Source: JAJFKX01 sp965230265
GTDB lineage: Bacteria; Pseudomonadota; Gammaproteobacteria; Xanthomonadales; Wenzhouxiangellaceae
Direction of reading: 5' to 3'
Assembly (NCBI GenBank): GCA_965230265.1
Contig: OZ245999.1
Coordinates: forward strand, 434,001-498,000
DNA length: 64,000 nucleotides
A program made the position numbers and the translations under genes. How positions within the stretch are numbered: the first letter of the stretch is position 1; each line of letters begins with the position of its first letter. Under the pieces are notes generated by a model. It had not been told where the DNA came from, did not search any database, and worked only from the letters and a program-made list of their open reading frames with translations. Positions 27,797-37,479 of this stretch are shown piece after piece.

Positions 27797-28957
27797 ATGA
27801 ACTTTACAGAAGACATCAATGAAATGACCTGGCCAGAAGACGATGTTGAGCAGGAAATATCAGATTTTGCTATAGCAGAAAGGCTTTTGGAAAAAAAACT
27901 GCCGGAATTATTGGTAGCGATAAAACGGGGTAATGAAGAACTGCTTGACAGTGTAGGTGCAGGCGTGACCGAGATGCCTGATCTTGCCTATCGTGTGAGT
28001 GTGATCGGCTTGGCCCGAATGGCTTTGCGACATGGCTCCCTGGCCGATAACTCCTTGGCTTATCACAACGAAAGGCATTTGGTGGATGTGCTCGATCACT
28101 TACGCATGATTATTCACTACCAGAATCAACAGCCAGCAAAAACCAACCCACAAGCCAGCTTGCATCATATCGGGCCTGTTTCTTGTTTGTGCCTGAGTTT
28201 GTTTGCGGCTACTCACGATATTCGACAGTCACAAAAAGCTGTCGATGATGATGGCATCGGACATAGTGAACGAGCCAGTGCGGATGAAGCTTTGCGGATT
28301 CTCAAACAGGCGGGTTTGCGGCCGCAACAATATTCGGGAATTTTTCAATTATTGCGTTGGATGATATATGGAAGCACTTTTTTTGTGCAGACAAAGAAAT
28401 TTAACAGTGGCGTGGTTGAGCCTGGTGCTCTGGCGCCGCTGGTGGGGGAAAATATTCTTCGCCAGGGTGTTGTTATGGATCCCTTTAGTGCAAGACACTC
28501 GGCAGAGCTGGTATCGCTGGCTACCGATATTGACACTGCCAATGTGGCAGAACCGATTAATCAATATGCTCGACAATCGGTCAATATATGTCAGGAAGTT
28601 CACCAGGGCAGAGATTTTGCATCGACTGATCAGCAGCTTAGCCGCTCGATATTGAACTTTTTAACCAATGGCCAGCAACAGTATTTTTTCCATCAGCAGC
28701 GCTTTTACAGTGTTATGGCGCAAAAGGCATTAAATGCACCCAAACAACAGACAGGTGAATTATTGAAGCAACTGATAACCTGGATGCAGCAACATTTTTT
28801 GGGCACTACTGCAGACAGCGATTCGGAAATAAATTCATTACTGCCCAATGGTCAGGTCATTATGCAGGCATTTTTGGATAAAGCTGAGCGCTTAGCCGGG
28901 GAATCGACCAGGTCATTTATTGAGCAGCCAGTCTTTGCTGGCAGGTCAGATGATTGA
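27797..28957 (+). CDS. HD-superfamily phosphodiesterase-like protein with class I PDE signature
   Basis: The 386-residue product lacks a signal peptide. It contains YHNERHLVDV at residues 89-98, which matches the YHNxxHxxDV motif of class I cyclic-nucleotide phosphodiesterases. An HD pair is at residues 140-141 and a later Asp in ATDIDTANVAEP at residue 244 would complete the H-HD-D metal site. The second eukaryotic motif (HDxxHPG) is not conserved beyond HD. It starts four bases after the CHASE2 cyclase stop, so cotranscription is near certain. Hydrolysis of the cAMP made by the upstream cyclase is the obvious inference. An upstream in-frame extension to 27725 overlaps the cyclase and is unlikely to be used. 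Confidence 0.78.
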   Translation: MNFTEDINEMTWPEDDVEQEISDFAIAERLLEKKLPELLVAIKRGNEELLDSVGAGVTEMPDLAYRVSVIGLARMALRHGSLADNSLAYHNERHLVDVLDHLRMIIHYQNQQPAKTNPQASLHHIGPVSCLCLSLFAATHDIRQSQKAVDDDGIGHSERASADEALRILKQAGLRPQQYSGIFQLLRWMIYGSTFFVQTKKFNSGVVEPGALAPLVGENILRQGVVMDPFSARHSAELVSLATDIDTANVAEPINQYARQSVNICQEVHQGRDFASTDQQLSRSILNFLTNGQQQYFFHQQRFYSVMAQKALNAPKQQTGELLKQLITWMQQHFLGTTADSDSEINSLLPNGQVIMQAFLDKAERLAGESTRSFIEQPVFAGRSDD

Positions 28958-29000
28958 AATTATAGGAAATACAATAAAGCATCGGTTTACGAGTCAGATT

Positions 29001-30341
29001 ATGAGAACATTTATTCACAAGACATATCGGTTGCTGCTTATTACAGCCCTTAATGTTTTACTGCTTAGCACATCATGGGGGCAACTGGACAGTGAAGATA
29101 TTGCGACGGCGCAACATCTGGGCGTTGCATCTTGTGCTTCTTCTGCCTGCCATGGTTCAGTGCAACCCTATCCGGATAGCCGTATCCAGCATAATGAATA
29201 TATTACCTGGCACACCGACCGTCATGGCAATATGCATGCCAAAGCTTATAGCAAATTACTCACATCCGAAGCGGTTGCTATCGCCAGTAAATTAAAGCTT
29301 GGCAAGCCTGAAGAAGCAAAGGATTGTCTGGTCTGTCACGCAGACTATGTGCCACAACAACAGCGCAGGCCAGAGTTTCAACTTAGTGATGGTATAGGCT
29401 GTGAGGCCTGTCATGGCGGCGCTGAGCATTACATCGATTCACACAAAGACCGTAATCTGTCGTTGTCTGAAAAGCAGCAAGATGGTTTGTATCCGACATG
29501 GCAACCGCAGGCACGCGCTGAATTGTGCTTGAGCTGTCATATGGGAAATAAGCAACGCAGCATTGACCATCGCATCATGGGTGCCGGGCACCCGCGTTTG
29601 CAATTTGAGTTGGATACGTTCACTTATCTGCAACCCCACCATGTTGTGGACGAAGATTATATTGAACGTAAAGGCAATCAGGACAATGCCCGTGACTGGG
29701 CAGTTGGGCAGGCGCTGGCTGCAGATAATCTGCTCAGTCAGTTACAAGACAGTGAGCAGGGCTGGCATGGTATTTTTGTGGAGCCACTGTTACTGGACTG
29801 CCACAGCTGTCATAAACGTCTGGATGGTGAGCGCTGGCAGCGTCGCAGTGGAACCGGTCTGGGGCCAGGTGAAATGCGTTTGAACGATGCCAATCTGGTG
29901 ATGGTGCGTTTGATATTGTCTGCTATTGATCCATCGTTATCAGAGCAGCTAAAGCAACAAACGCTAGCATTACATCAGTCCACCACTGTTGGTCGCGAGC
30001 AAGTACATGCTGCTGCCAAACAATTACAGCAAACACTTTCTGCAGCAACCGCTGAGTTAATCAACCATCAATTTGTTTCTGGTGACCTAGATAAGGTGTT
30101 TGCTCAGTTACAACAAGAGGCACAAAGTGGTGAGTTAAGCGATTATGCTGCTGCTGAGCAATCAGCGATGGCAGTGGTCAATTTGGTGTCAGCATTGGAG
30201 CAGTCTGGCATTATTGAAGCACAGGCAATGGATGCTGAAATTGATGGTCTGTTTGCCACTGTTGCCGATGAATATGACTATCGGGGTCAACGCTTTGCTA
30301 TTGCACTGGAAAAACTCAATGCAGTGATCAATAAGCATTAA
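29001..30341 (+). CDS. Exported pentaheme cytochrome c554-type protein
   Basis: From the ATG at 29001 the product has 446 residues with a signal peptide ending near TSWGQ. Five heme-binding motifs are visible: CASSACH (CX4CH), CLVCH, CEACH, CLSCH and CHSCH. The arrangement resembles the cytochrome c554 family. The N-terminal half carries the hemes; the C-terminal half (about residues 270-446) is helical and heme-free. It is periplasmic and should take part in electron transfer, but the redox partner is unknown. It follows the phosphodiesterase gene by 43 bases on the same strand. A longer frame from 28920 overlaps that gene and would bury the signal peptide. Confidence 0.85.
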   Translation: MRTFIHKTYRLLLITALNVLLLSTSWGQLDSEDIATAQHLGVASCASSACHGSVQPYPDSRIQHNEYITWHTDRHGNMHAKAYSKLLTSEAVAIASKLKLGKPEEAKDCLVCHADYVPQQQRRPEFQLSDGIGCEACHGGAEHYIDSHKDRNLSLSEKQQDGLYPTWQPQARAELCLSCHMGNKQRSIDHRIMGAGHPRLQFELDTFTYLQPHHVVDEDYIERKGNQDNARDWAVGQALAADNLLSQLQDSEQGWHGIFVEPLLLDCHSCHKRLDGERWQRRSGTGLGPGEMRLNDANLVMVRLILSAIDPSLSEQLKQQTLALHQSTTVGREQVHAAAKQLQQTLSAATAELINHQFVSGDLDKVFAQLQQEAQSGELSDYAAAEQSAMAVVNLVSALEQSGIIEAQAMDAEIDGLFATVADEYDYRGQRFAIALEKLNAVINKH

Positions 30342-30513
30342 CCAATGGCGATCTTGTAACCAATCAAAGCGCGATTGCTACTTAAACCAGTGCAGGGCGA
30401 GCAAGCTTAGCGCAACAATGGCGCATTAATACTATTTAATTCGCATAACACTGTAAGGCATGGCAGACTCTGTGCCTGAAATCCCGTAATAACAATAGCG
30501 ATGGGAGTGGTGG

Positions 30514-33303
30514 ATGGAGTCTTTAATCCTGATTTTTGGTTTGGTGTTGGTGGCAATACCAATCGCAGTGATTTACCTGCTGATTAAAGTCAGCGGTCAG
30601 CAGCGCTTGATCGATCGACTGGGTGTACGGGTTGCAGAACTTGCTCGTGGCCAGGGTAACCAAGCGGATGCTGCTCAGATTGTATCTGACCTAACCGATA
30701 CGCCCGAAGCCAGGCCACAAGACCGTTTACAAGAGCCGGGTACAAGCCAGCAAGAGGCTGAAAAACCAAGCATGACTGAATGGCAACCACCTGAAATCCG
30801 CAGGCCTTCAGAAGTATCCACTCAAACGCCATCAAAACAACAAACCAGTCACCAGCCAGTAGCAGCTGCCAGTCATGCCACTACAGCAAGCACTGCTGCT
30901 CCGGCAGTACGCAAACCCGTTCAATCTGAGCCGGATTTCGCTGACAAGATTGGTCAGTACATTAAAGATTATTTTACCGAAGGTAATCTTATTGTCCGTG
31001 TGGGCGTGATTGTATTGTTTTTTGGGGTGGCTTTTTTATTGAAATATGCGGCTGAAAACAGCCTGTTTCCACCTGAGTTGCGGTTAATCGGTGTAGCGAT
31101 TGGTGGGCTGATACTTTTGGTCATTGGCTGGCGTTTGCGTGAAAAACGCAGAGTCTATGGGTTGGTGATGCAGGGGGGTGGTGTTGGTGTGCTGTATTTG
31201 ACCATGTATGCCGCATTGCGATTGTATGATTTGCTGCCGCCGGTGGTGGTGATTGTGGTAATGCTGCTAATGGTGTCATTGGCAGCGGCATTGGCGGTTT
31301 TGCAAAATGCCAAGTCATTGGCTGTGCTGGCAGCAGTGGGTGGATTTTTGGCACCTATTCTTACTTCTACAGGTGAAGGCAGTCATATTGTTCTGTTCAG
31401 TTATTACCTGATATTGAATGCCGGCATTTTGCTGATTGCCTGGTTTAAGTCGTGGCGAATACTCAACCTTATCGGTTTTGTGTTCACTTTTGTTATCGGT
31501 ACTGCCTGGGGGGTGTTGCGGTATAGCAGCAGCCTATTTGTTAGTACCGAAGCATTTTTAATTGCTTTTTTCTTGTTTTATGTAGCACTGGCCATTTTTT
31601 ATGCCCGCAGGCAACCACCGCATTTACGTGGGTTGGTTGACGGGACCTTGATTTTTGGCACGCCTTTGATTGTTTTCAGCCTACAGGCCGGGCTGGTGCA
31701 TCAGTATGAATATGGTATGAGCTGGTCAGCACTGGCCGCGGGTGGTTTTTATTTGTTGCTGGCTTTTCAGTGCTGGAAGTTTGGCGGAAAAAATTATCGT
31801 CTGCTGAGTGAAGCATTTTTGGCCCTGGGGGTTATTTTTGCTTCTTTAACCATTCCATTTGCATTGGATGGAAACGGTATTGCTGCAGCCTGGGCATTGG
31901 AAGGTGCAGGCATATTATGGATCAGTGTCAGGCAGAAGCAACGTTTGGCCAGTCAACGAATTGGCGTAGCGTTTGGTATTTTCCTGCAATTTGCAGGCGG
32001 TATTGCTTTGCTGGCCGAACATACGTTGAAAGGTGATACTCAACCGGTTTTTAACAGTGTATTTTTGGGCGCTGTGATGGTGGCCTTGGCAGGTATCTTC
32101 AGCAGTTACTATCTGTTTCGCCAATATCGCGAAGAAAAAGGCTGGGAATACCATGCCAGTGTGCCTTTGTTATTGTGGGGGCTGTGCTGGTGGTTTGGTA
32201 ATGGCGTTACCGAAATTATGGAATATGAAGCGCAGATCCCCTGGTTTAGCGGGGTCAACGCCGCATTGGGCTTTATTGCTGTATCAGCCGCTGTCCTGGG
32301 GTGGATGGAAAACAAACTTAATTGGCGTGTATTACGCTATACCGTCATTGGTCTGATCGTGGCCATGGCTGTTGTATTGTTGGAGTCATTGAATATCCGG
32401 CAGGATCCTCTGGCACAGGGTGGTGTGCTGGTTTGGCCGCTGGCGTTTGCGGTGTTATATGCCTTGCTAAGACAGCGCGACACAGTAGATGCAGATCACC
32501 CGCCAGGCTGGTTGGATCAATTGCATATCGCCGGCTCATTGCTACTGGTTGTGTTGCTGACCATGGAGCTGGCCTGGTTGATTGGCGAGTTTTGGGGGTT
32601 GACCGGCGGGTGGTATTTTATCGCTTTCGCCATACCTGCCTTATTGGTCATAGCGGCAATATTAAAGCTCGATATCTGGCCACTGAACGCACACCCGAAA
32701 AGCTATTTGTATTGGAGCGCGGGCTTGTTGCTGTTGGGTTTGTTCATCTGGAGTTTGGTCACCAATATTTATTCCAAAGGCCAGGCGCTGCCGTTGCCAT
32801 ATCTGCCGTTATTAAACCCAATTGATATTGTGCAGGTGATGGTGCTGACAGCGATGCTGGCATGGTGGCAGCGTTTGCGCAGCCAGCCAATAACCAATCT
32901 ACAGCGTGGTTATTTGGCTGCAGTAGCCGCTTTATCATTTGTTTGGTTAAATGCCATGTTGTTGCGCAGTCTGCACCACTGGTTTGATGTGCCATTCGTA
33001 TTCGATGGTTTTTACGAGTCCGTGTTGGTACAGGCCTGCCTGTCAATATTCTGGACCTTGCTGGGGTTAAGTGTCATGGTGATGGCTTCCAAGCGTGGCT
33101 GGCGTGGAATCTGGATTGCGGCTGCAGTATTGCTGGGTGTTGTGGTGCTTAAGTTGTTTAGTGTGGATTTGGCTGACAGCAATACCCTGGAATCCATTTT
33201 CTCATTCATCGTGGTGGGTATTTTGTTATTGGTAATTGGTTATTATTCGCCGATACCACCGGCAATGACATCCGATAAGACCAATGCTGAAAAAACGGGT
33301 TGA
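30514..33303 (+). CDS. DUF2339 polytopic membrane protein
   Basis: The 929-residue protein has an N-terminal transmembrane helix, a low-complexity Q/P/T-rich segment (about residues 55-140), the conserved DUF2339 entry region (FADKIGQYIKDYFTEGNLIVR, about 147-167, then GVAFLLKYAAEN), and more than twenty hydrophobic segments to the end. The family is common in gammaproteobacteria and is usually followed by a DUF3999 gene, as here. The function is not established. A GGGAGTGG ribosome site precedes the ATG. The 3' end overlaps the DUF3999 gene by 20 bases. Confidence 0.9.
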   Translation: MESLILIFGLVLVAIPIAVIYLLIKVSGQQRLIDRLGVRVAELARGQGNQADAAQIVSDLTDTPEARPQDRLQEPGTSQQEAEKPSMTEWQPPEIRRPSEVSTQTPSKQQTSHQPVAAASHATTASTAAPAVRKPVQSEPDFADKIGQYIKDYFTEGNLIVRVGVIVLFFGVAFLLKYAAENSLFPPELRLIGVAIGGLILLVIGWRLREKRRVYGLVMQGGGVGVLYLTMYAALRLYDLLPPVVVIVVMLLMVSLAAALAVLQNAKSLAVLAAVGGFLAPILTSTGEGSHIVLFSYYLILNAGILLIAWFKSWRILNLIGFVFTFVIGTAWGVLRYSSSLFVSTEAFLIAFFLFYVALAIFYARRQPPHLRGLVDGTLIFGTPLIVFSLQAGLVHQYEYGMSWSALAAGGFYLLLAFQCWKFGGKNYRLLSEAFLALGVIFASLTIPFALDGNGIAAAWALEGAGILWISVRQKQRLASQRIGVAFGIFLQFAGGIALLAEHTLKGDTQPVFNSVFLGAVMVALAGIFSSYYLFRQYREEKGWEYHASVPLLLWGLCWWFGNGVTEIMEYEAQIPWFSGVNAALGFIAVSAAVLGWMENKLNWRVLRYTVIGLIVAMAVVLLESLNIRQDPLAQGGVLVWPLAFAVLYALLRQRDTVDADHPPGWLDQLHIAGSLLLVVLLTMELAWLIGEFWGLTGGWYFIAFAIPALLVIAAILKLDIWPLNAHPKSYLYWSAGLLLLGLFIWSLVTNIYSKGQALPLPYLPLLNPIDIVQVMVLTAMLAWWQRLRSQPITNLQRGYLAAVAALSFVWLNAMLLRSLHHWFDVPFVFDGFYESVLVQACLSIFWTLLGLSVMVMASKRGWRGIWIAAAVLLGVVVLKLFSVDLADSNTLESIFSFIVVGILLLVIGYYSPIPPAMTSDKTNAEKTG

Positions 33304-34717
33304 CGGTATGTTTAAAAAGTATTTCAACAGCGGCGTTCCACTGTTATTGGTGGTGATGTTCAATATTAGCCTGCCAGCTCAGGAGATGGCTCCTCAGGAC
33401 TTTGCCTATGGGATTGACATCACACCCAGTGATAATAATGCCTGGCAATCTATCGTGTTGCCTGATACTTATTATCAATACTCAGCCAGACAGGGCGGCG
33501 GTGACCTGAGAGTATTTAACAGTGATGGGCAGATCATTCCAAATAAAATTGAACAGGCCACAACCCGTGAGTACCAGCAACGCGAGACAGTGCTGGTGTT
33601 TTTTCCGGTGTATGGAAAATCACAAAATGATTTAGACGACTTGTCACTGCAGGTTAAACGCAGTGCAGATGGTTCACTGATCAGTGTGGAATCGCTGAAT
33701 CATAAAAAAGTCACTGAAAGTACAGTGGTGGCCTATGTCATAGATGCCAGCGAGGCACACAAAATTAATCGTCAAGGCCAGCTTGAGCGATTGATTTTTG
33801 ACTGGTCTGTGCCTGAGTATGGTTTTATTAACGATTTGAGAATTGATGTCAGTAATGATCTGAATCAATGGACCACGCATGCCGATCAACAGAGTTTGTC
33901 GCGTCTGGATTTTGATGGTCGCAGCCTGGAAAAGCGATTTATCCCGTTAGATAAGCCCATTACTGCCAAGTATATCCGTTTGAGCTGGCCCGCCCGGCAA
34001 TCGACACTGGAACTGGACCGGGTAATGGGTGGTTATCGCTGGAGTGAGCATACTCAGGATATTGCCCTGCAAACGATTCAGGTGGAAGTGGTGCCGATAT
34101 CGCAAGTGGAAGACGAGCCAACCCGAGATGGCTACTTTATCGATACCGGCGGGCAATTCCCATTGGTGCAATTAAGTTTTATGGGTAACGCTGCGGGGCA
34201 AAATAATTACTATACCGGTGAGTTATATTCACGTCCGGGTAATGATCGCTTTTGGTCACCACGCGGCAGTTTTGAGCAGTTCAATCTGCAAACAGGGCAG
34301 GGTGAACTAAGCAGTGAGCCGTTGGCATTAAATGGTGTACGTGATCGCTACTGGCTGGTGCAGTTTGATTATCCCAGGCAAATACCTGAAAGCGCATTGC
34401 CAACAGTTCAGCTTGACTGGCGCCCCGAGCGTTTACAGTTTATTGCCCATGGGCAAGCGCCATTTACATTGGCATTTGGCAACGCCACTGTTGCTGCCAG
34501 CAGTACAGCAGGCTTACTAAGTAACCCCCCAAATGATATTGGAATGTCCAGTGATGCACAGCTCAGTGAGCTGTATTCATTGGGTGATCCTTCGCTGGCA
34601 GAGGTTCGTGAATCGGTTTCCTGGAGCCGTATTTTGCTGTGGGTGGTTTTGGTTGGTGGTGTGTTGTTGATGTTATGGATGGCCATTCGCCTGTTCCGGC
34701 AAATGGACCAGCCATAG
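33284..34717 (+). CDS. DUF3999 exported protein, partner of DUF2339
   Basis: The 477-residue product has a signal peptide (ending near SLPAQ), a large periplasmic beta-rich region with the DUF3999 pattern (WQSIVLPDTYYQY, LRVFNSDGQIIPNKIE), and one C-terminal transmembrane helix (about residues 445-468) with a short basic tail. The gene overlaps the DUF2339 gene, indicating coupled expression and probably a membrane complex. The start may be ATG 33284 or ATG 33308; the latter gives the more compact signal peptide. Function unknown. Confidence 0.85.
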   Translation: MLKKRVDGMFKKYFNSGVPLLLVVMFNISLPAQEMAPQDFAYGIDITPSDNNAWQSIVLPDTYYQYSARQGGGDLRVFNSDGQIIPNKIEQATTREYQQRETVLVFFPVYGKSQNDLDDLSLQVKRSADGSLISVESLNHKKVTESTVVAYVIDASEAHKINRQGQLERLIFDWSVPEYGFINDLRIDVSNDLNQWTTHADQQSLSRLDFDGRSLEKRFIPLDKPITAKYIRLSWPARQSTLELDRVMGGYRWSEHTQDIALQTIQVEVVPISQVEDEPTRDGYFIDTGGQFPLVQLSFMGNAAGQNNYYTGELYSRPGNDRFWSPRGSFEQFNLQTGQGELSSEPLALNGVRDRYWLVQFDYPRQIPESALPTVQLDWRPERLQFIAHGQAPFTLAFGNATVAASSTAGLLSNPPNDIGMSSDAQLSELYSLGDPSLAEVRESVSWSRILLWVVLVGGVLLMLWMAIRLFRQMDQP

Positions 34718-34761
34718 CGGATAAAATGATCAGTGTCTTAGATGATAGGAATTGAAACGCT

Positions 34762-36426
34762 ATGAGTGCTCAAGCTAACTCACATTATTTACTCAGAGTG
34801 GCACTGGTCTGGCTATTGCTGTCTGGTATTGGCGTAGAAACATATGCTGACACACAGGATAAAAGTGCAACAGCGGATTATTCTTCCCTGGTCGAACTGT
34901 TTAACGACTGGCGCAGGTTTGAACAGCCAGCACTTCGTGATGGCGCCCCTGATTATACGGAAGCAGCGATGCAGGCTAAGCATCAGCAGCTTAAGAGTTA
35001 TCAACAGCGCTTACAGGCCCTGGATATTGCCGATTGGCCGGTTGAACAACAGGTGGATTACCATTTGGTTCGTGCCGAAATGAATGGAATGGATTTTAAT
35101 ATCCGGGTACTTAAACCCTGGCAACGAGACCCGGCTTTTTATGCTTCGGTATGGACCTACCAGAGCGATACCCCCGCGCATGAAGGACCTACGCATGCTG
35201 CCATTATTGAACTGTGGCAGTACCAGTTTCCTTTATCTGAAGAAGCTGAAATACGCCTGACGTCTGAGTTAAAAACCATTCCCCCATTGCTTCAACAGGC
35301 CCGAATAAACCTAACGGGTAATGCACGTGAATTATGGGTGGCAGGTATCAAGAATATCACTGACCAGGTGAGCGACCTGGAAGACTTGCATAAAAAAACG
35401 GCTGAAGCCGGTCATGCATTTCAGTCAGCATTAAGTGATGCCAGACAAGCAACGGTTAGCTTTGCTGAATGGCTGGAACAACAATCTGCCAGCAAAACCG
35501 GCGCATCGGGTATTGGCAAAGACAACTACACCTGGCATTTACAGAATGTACACCTGGTGCCGTTAACTTGGGAGCAGGAAGTCAGCTTATTACAGCGTGA
35601 GCTAGATCGTGCCCATGCATTTTTGCGCCTGGAAGAGCATCGCAATAGAAACCTGCCACCGTTAAAAGCCATTGCCAGCCCGGAAGAATATGAACAGCGG
35701 GCAGAGGCTTCGGTTACCCAATACATGAAATTTTTGAAGGAGCAGGATATTTTGCCGGTCAAAGATTATATGGACCCGGCCATTCGGGTGCGTACCGGCC
35801 AGTTTGTGCCAGAGCAAACCCGCAATTTTTTCTGGACAGCTGTACATTTTGAGCCCATCACCTTATGGACACATTTTTATCATTGGTTTGATTTGGCGCA
35901 GATGGAGACTGAACCGCATAGCAGCCCTATTCGACGTGGACCATTGCTGTATAACATCTGGGATAGCCGTGCCGAGGGGCTGGCGACGGGGGTCGAAGAA
36001 ATGATGATGCATGCAGGCTTATATGATGACAATCCGCGGGCACGCGAAATTGTTTATATCATGCTGGCACAGCGTGCCGCCCGGGGGCTGGGCTCGCTGT
36101 ACGTGCATGCCAACGAATTTACGATGCAGCAGGCTCGTGACTTTCATGTGGCAAAAACCCCTCGTGGCTGGATGCGTGACGACCTGGACCTGCTGGGTTT
36201 TGAGCAACTGCTGTATCTGCGTCAACCAGGTTATGGCAGCAGCTATATTACCGGTAAGTATTTAATCGAGCAGCTGCTGGCCGAACGGGGCAGTCAGTTA
36301 AAGCAGGATTTTAAGTTGAAGGATTTTTATTCAGAGGTCAATCAGATGGGCTTGATTCCTGTATCTTTAATACACTGGCAATTAACGAATAATGATCACA
36401 CTATAAAAACCCTACTCCATGATTGA
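34762..36426 (+). CDS. Exported DUF885-like protein
   Basis: The 554-residue protein has a signal peptide (cleavage near TYADT) and a long, mostly helical body. The pattern EGLATGVEEMMMHAGL near residue 411 and the overall layout resemble DUF885 proteins, which are related to zinc peptidases. The HExxPGH-type motif expected in that family is not present, so the protein is a divergent and perhaps non-catalytic member, or belongs to a neighbouring family. It stops one base before the end of the convergent LysR gene. The role is unknown. Confidence 0.58.
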   Translation: MSAQANSHYLLRVALVWLLLSGIGVETYADTQDKSATADYSSLVELFNDWRRFEQPALRDGAPDYTEAAMQAKHQQLKSYQQRLQALDIADWPVEQQVDYHLVRAEMNGMDFNIRVLKPWQRDPAFYASVWTYQSDTPAHEGPTHAAIIELWQYQFPLSEEAEIRLTSELKTIPPLLQQARINLTGNARELWVAGIKNITDQVSDLEDLHKKTAEAGHAFQSALSDARQATVSFAEWLEQQSASKTGASGIGKDNYTWHLQNVHLVPLTWEQEVSLLQRELDRAHAFLRLEEHRNRNLPPLKAIASPEEYEQRAEASVTQYMKFLKEQDILPVKDYMDPAIRVRTGQFVPEQTRNFFWTAVHFEPITLWTHFYHWFDLAQMETEPHSSPIRRGPLLYNIWDSRAEGLATGVEEMMMHAGLYDDNPRAREIVYIMLAQRAARGLGSLYVHANEFTMQQARDFHVAKTPRGWMRDDLDLLGFEQLLYLRQPGYGSSYITGKYLIEQLLAERGSQLKQDFKLKDFYSEVNQMGLIPVSLIHWQLTNNDHTIKTLLHD

Positions 36427-37368
36427 TTAATCAACCAGGCTGATGTGCTTTGCAAATACCTCCAGAGACAGCTCGCGCAGTAAATTGGTTAGTGATCGAT
36501 AAAACGAACGGTTAGGCGAAGCGTTGCGCCAGCTTGCCGAGATGGTTCGATGAATGTTTTTGTTGTCTATCTGTAAGACTTTAACCTCTGGGTCTTCTCG
36601 CTGAGCAATTTCAGAACGAACATACAAGCTGGGCAGCATCGCTACCCCCATGCCCATGGCAACCATCTGGCGCAAGGTATCCAGACTGGTTCCTTCATAG
36701 TTGGTTTGCAGCTGGGCGCCAAAGGCATCAGCCAGATCATGCACCTGGCGGTGGAGCTGGTGGCGGTTTTCCAGTATTAGCATTTTTTCGCCACGCAGAT
36801 CCGATGCCTTGACGTTTTTTCGTGAAGCCAGTGGGTGCTCTTGTGATACCGCTAAAAACAATGGCTCATGGAACAAAGGCACCGTGGTTAATGCCTGGTT
36901 GCTGATCGGGGTTGGGGAGATAATTAAATCCTGTTGTCCTTCCAGTAAATCGCTTTCCAGTTGTGCAGGAACCCGTTCGCGAACATAAAGCTTCAATGAG
37001 GGGTATCGGCGATGAACGGTCGGAATGATTTCGGGCAGAAAATAGGGCCCCAATGTAGGCGCTACACCCATGCTGTAGGTGCCTGCTGCTTCGGCATTGG
37101 CAGGTTGGGCAGTGCGTTGCAAATCGGCAACGGCTTCTAATATCGCGCGTGCTCTGGGCAATACTTCGCGGCCTAACGGTGTTAAATTGACGCCTGATCG
37201 AGAACGTTCCAAAAGACGACACTCAAGGCTGTCTTCCAGAGCTGATATTTGATTGGTGATGGTGGGCTGGCGAACCTGCAGACGTTCAGCAGCACGGCGA
37301 TAGTGACGATCTTCGCTGACCGCAACAAAATATTCCAATTGTCTAAGTGTCGGTTTACGAAGGCGCAT
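36427..37368 (-). CDS. LysR-family regulator, OxyR-like but without the redox cysteines
   Basis: The 313-residue protein has an N-terminal winged helix (LRQLEYFVAVSEDRHYRRAA and LQVRQPTITNQISALEDSL, about residues 8-50) and an OxyR-like effector domain with the MLILENRHQLHRQVHDLADAFG segment split around residues 194-215. The peroxide-sensing cysteines of OxyR are replaced in that segment; the only cysteine I see is in LECRLLERS near the helix-turn-helix. It therefore probably responds to something other than peroxide. It is divergent from carbonic anhydrase and SulP, which suggests control of inorganic-carbon uptake. Confidence 0.85.
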   Translation of the reverse strand: MRLRKPTLRQLEYFVAVSEDRHYRRAAERLQVRQPTITNQISALEDSLECRLLERSRSGVNLTPLGREVLPRARAILEAVADLQRTAQPANAEAAGTYSMGVAPTLGPYFLPEIIPTVHRRYPSLKLYVRERVPAQLESDLLEGQQDLIISPTPISNQALTTVPLFHEPLFLAVSQEHPLASRKNVKASDLRGEKMLILENRHQLHRQVHDLADAFGAQLQTNYEGTSLDTLRQMVAMGMGVAMLPSLYVRSEIAQREDPEVKVLQIDNKNIHRTISASWRNASPNRSFYRSLTNLLRELSLEVFAKHISLVD

Positions 37369-37369
37369 A

Positions 37370-37390
37370 TTGATAGATAAAAGTTATCAA
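37370..37390. promoter_or_regulatory. Palindromic candidate LysR/OxyR-type operator
   Basis: TTGATA-N9-TATCAA is a perfect 6-bp inverted repeat, and its core ATAGATAAAAGTTAT matches the OxyR half-site pattern ATAGnTnnnAnCTAT at every specified base except one. It lies one base upstream of the regulator's start codon and 90 bases from the carbonic anhydrase start. Further ATAG/CTAT elements follow at about 37399-37419. This suggests autoregulation plus control of the divergent transporter genes. Confidence 0.5.
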
Positions 37391-37479
37391 AACATTTATA
37401 GGTTTAGTATTGAACTATCAGTATGCGGCAGCGATCATACGCAGTCAACATTACGAATCAATAGCAAATAGGAAGTGAC

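Noticed and set aside
32322..32825. 167-codon plus-strand frame inside the DUF2339 gene
   Set aside because: It lies out of frame within a strong membrane-protein gene and has no ribosome site or family pattern.
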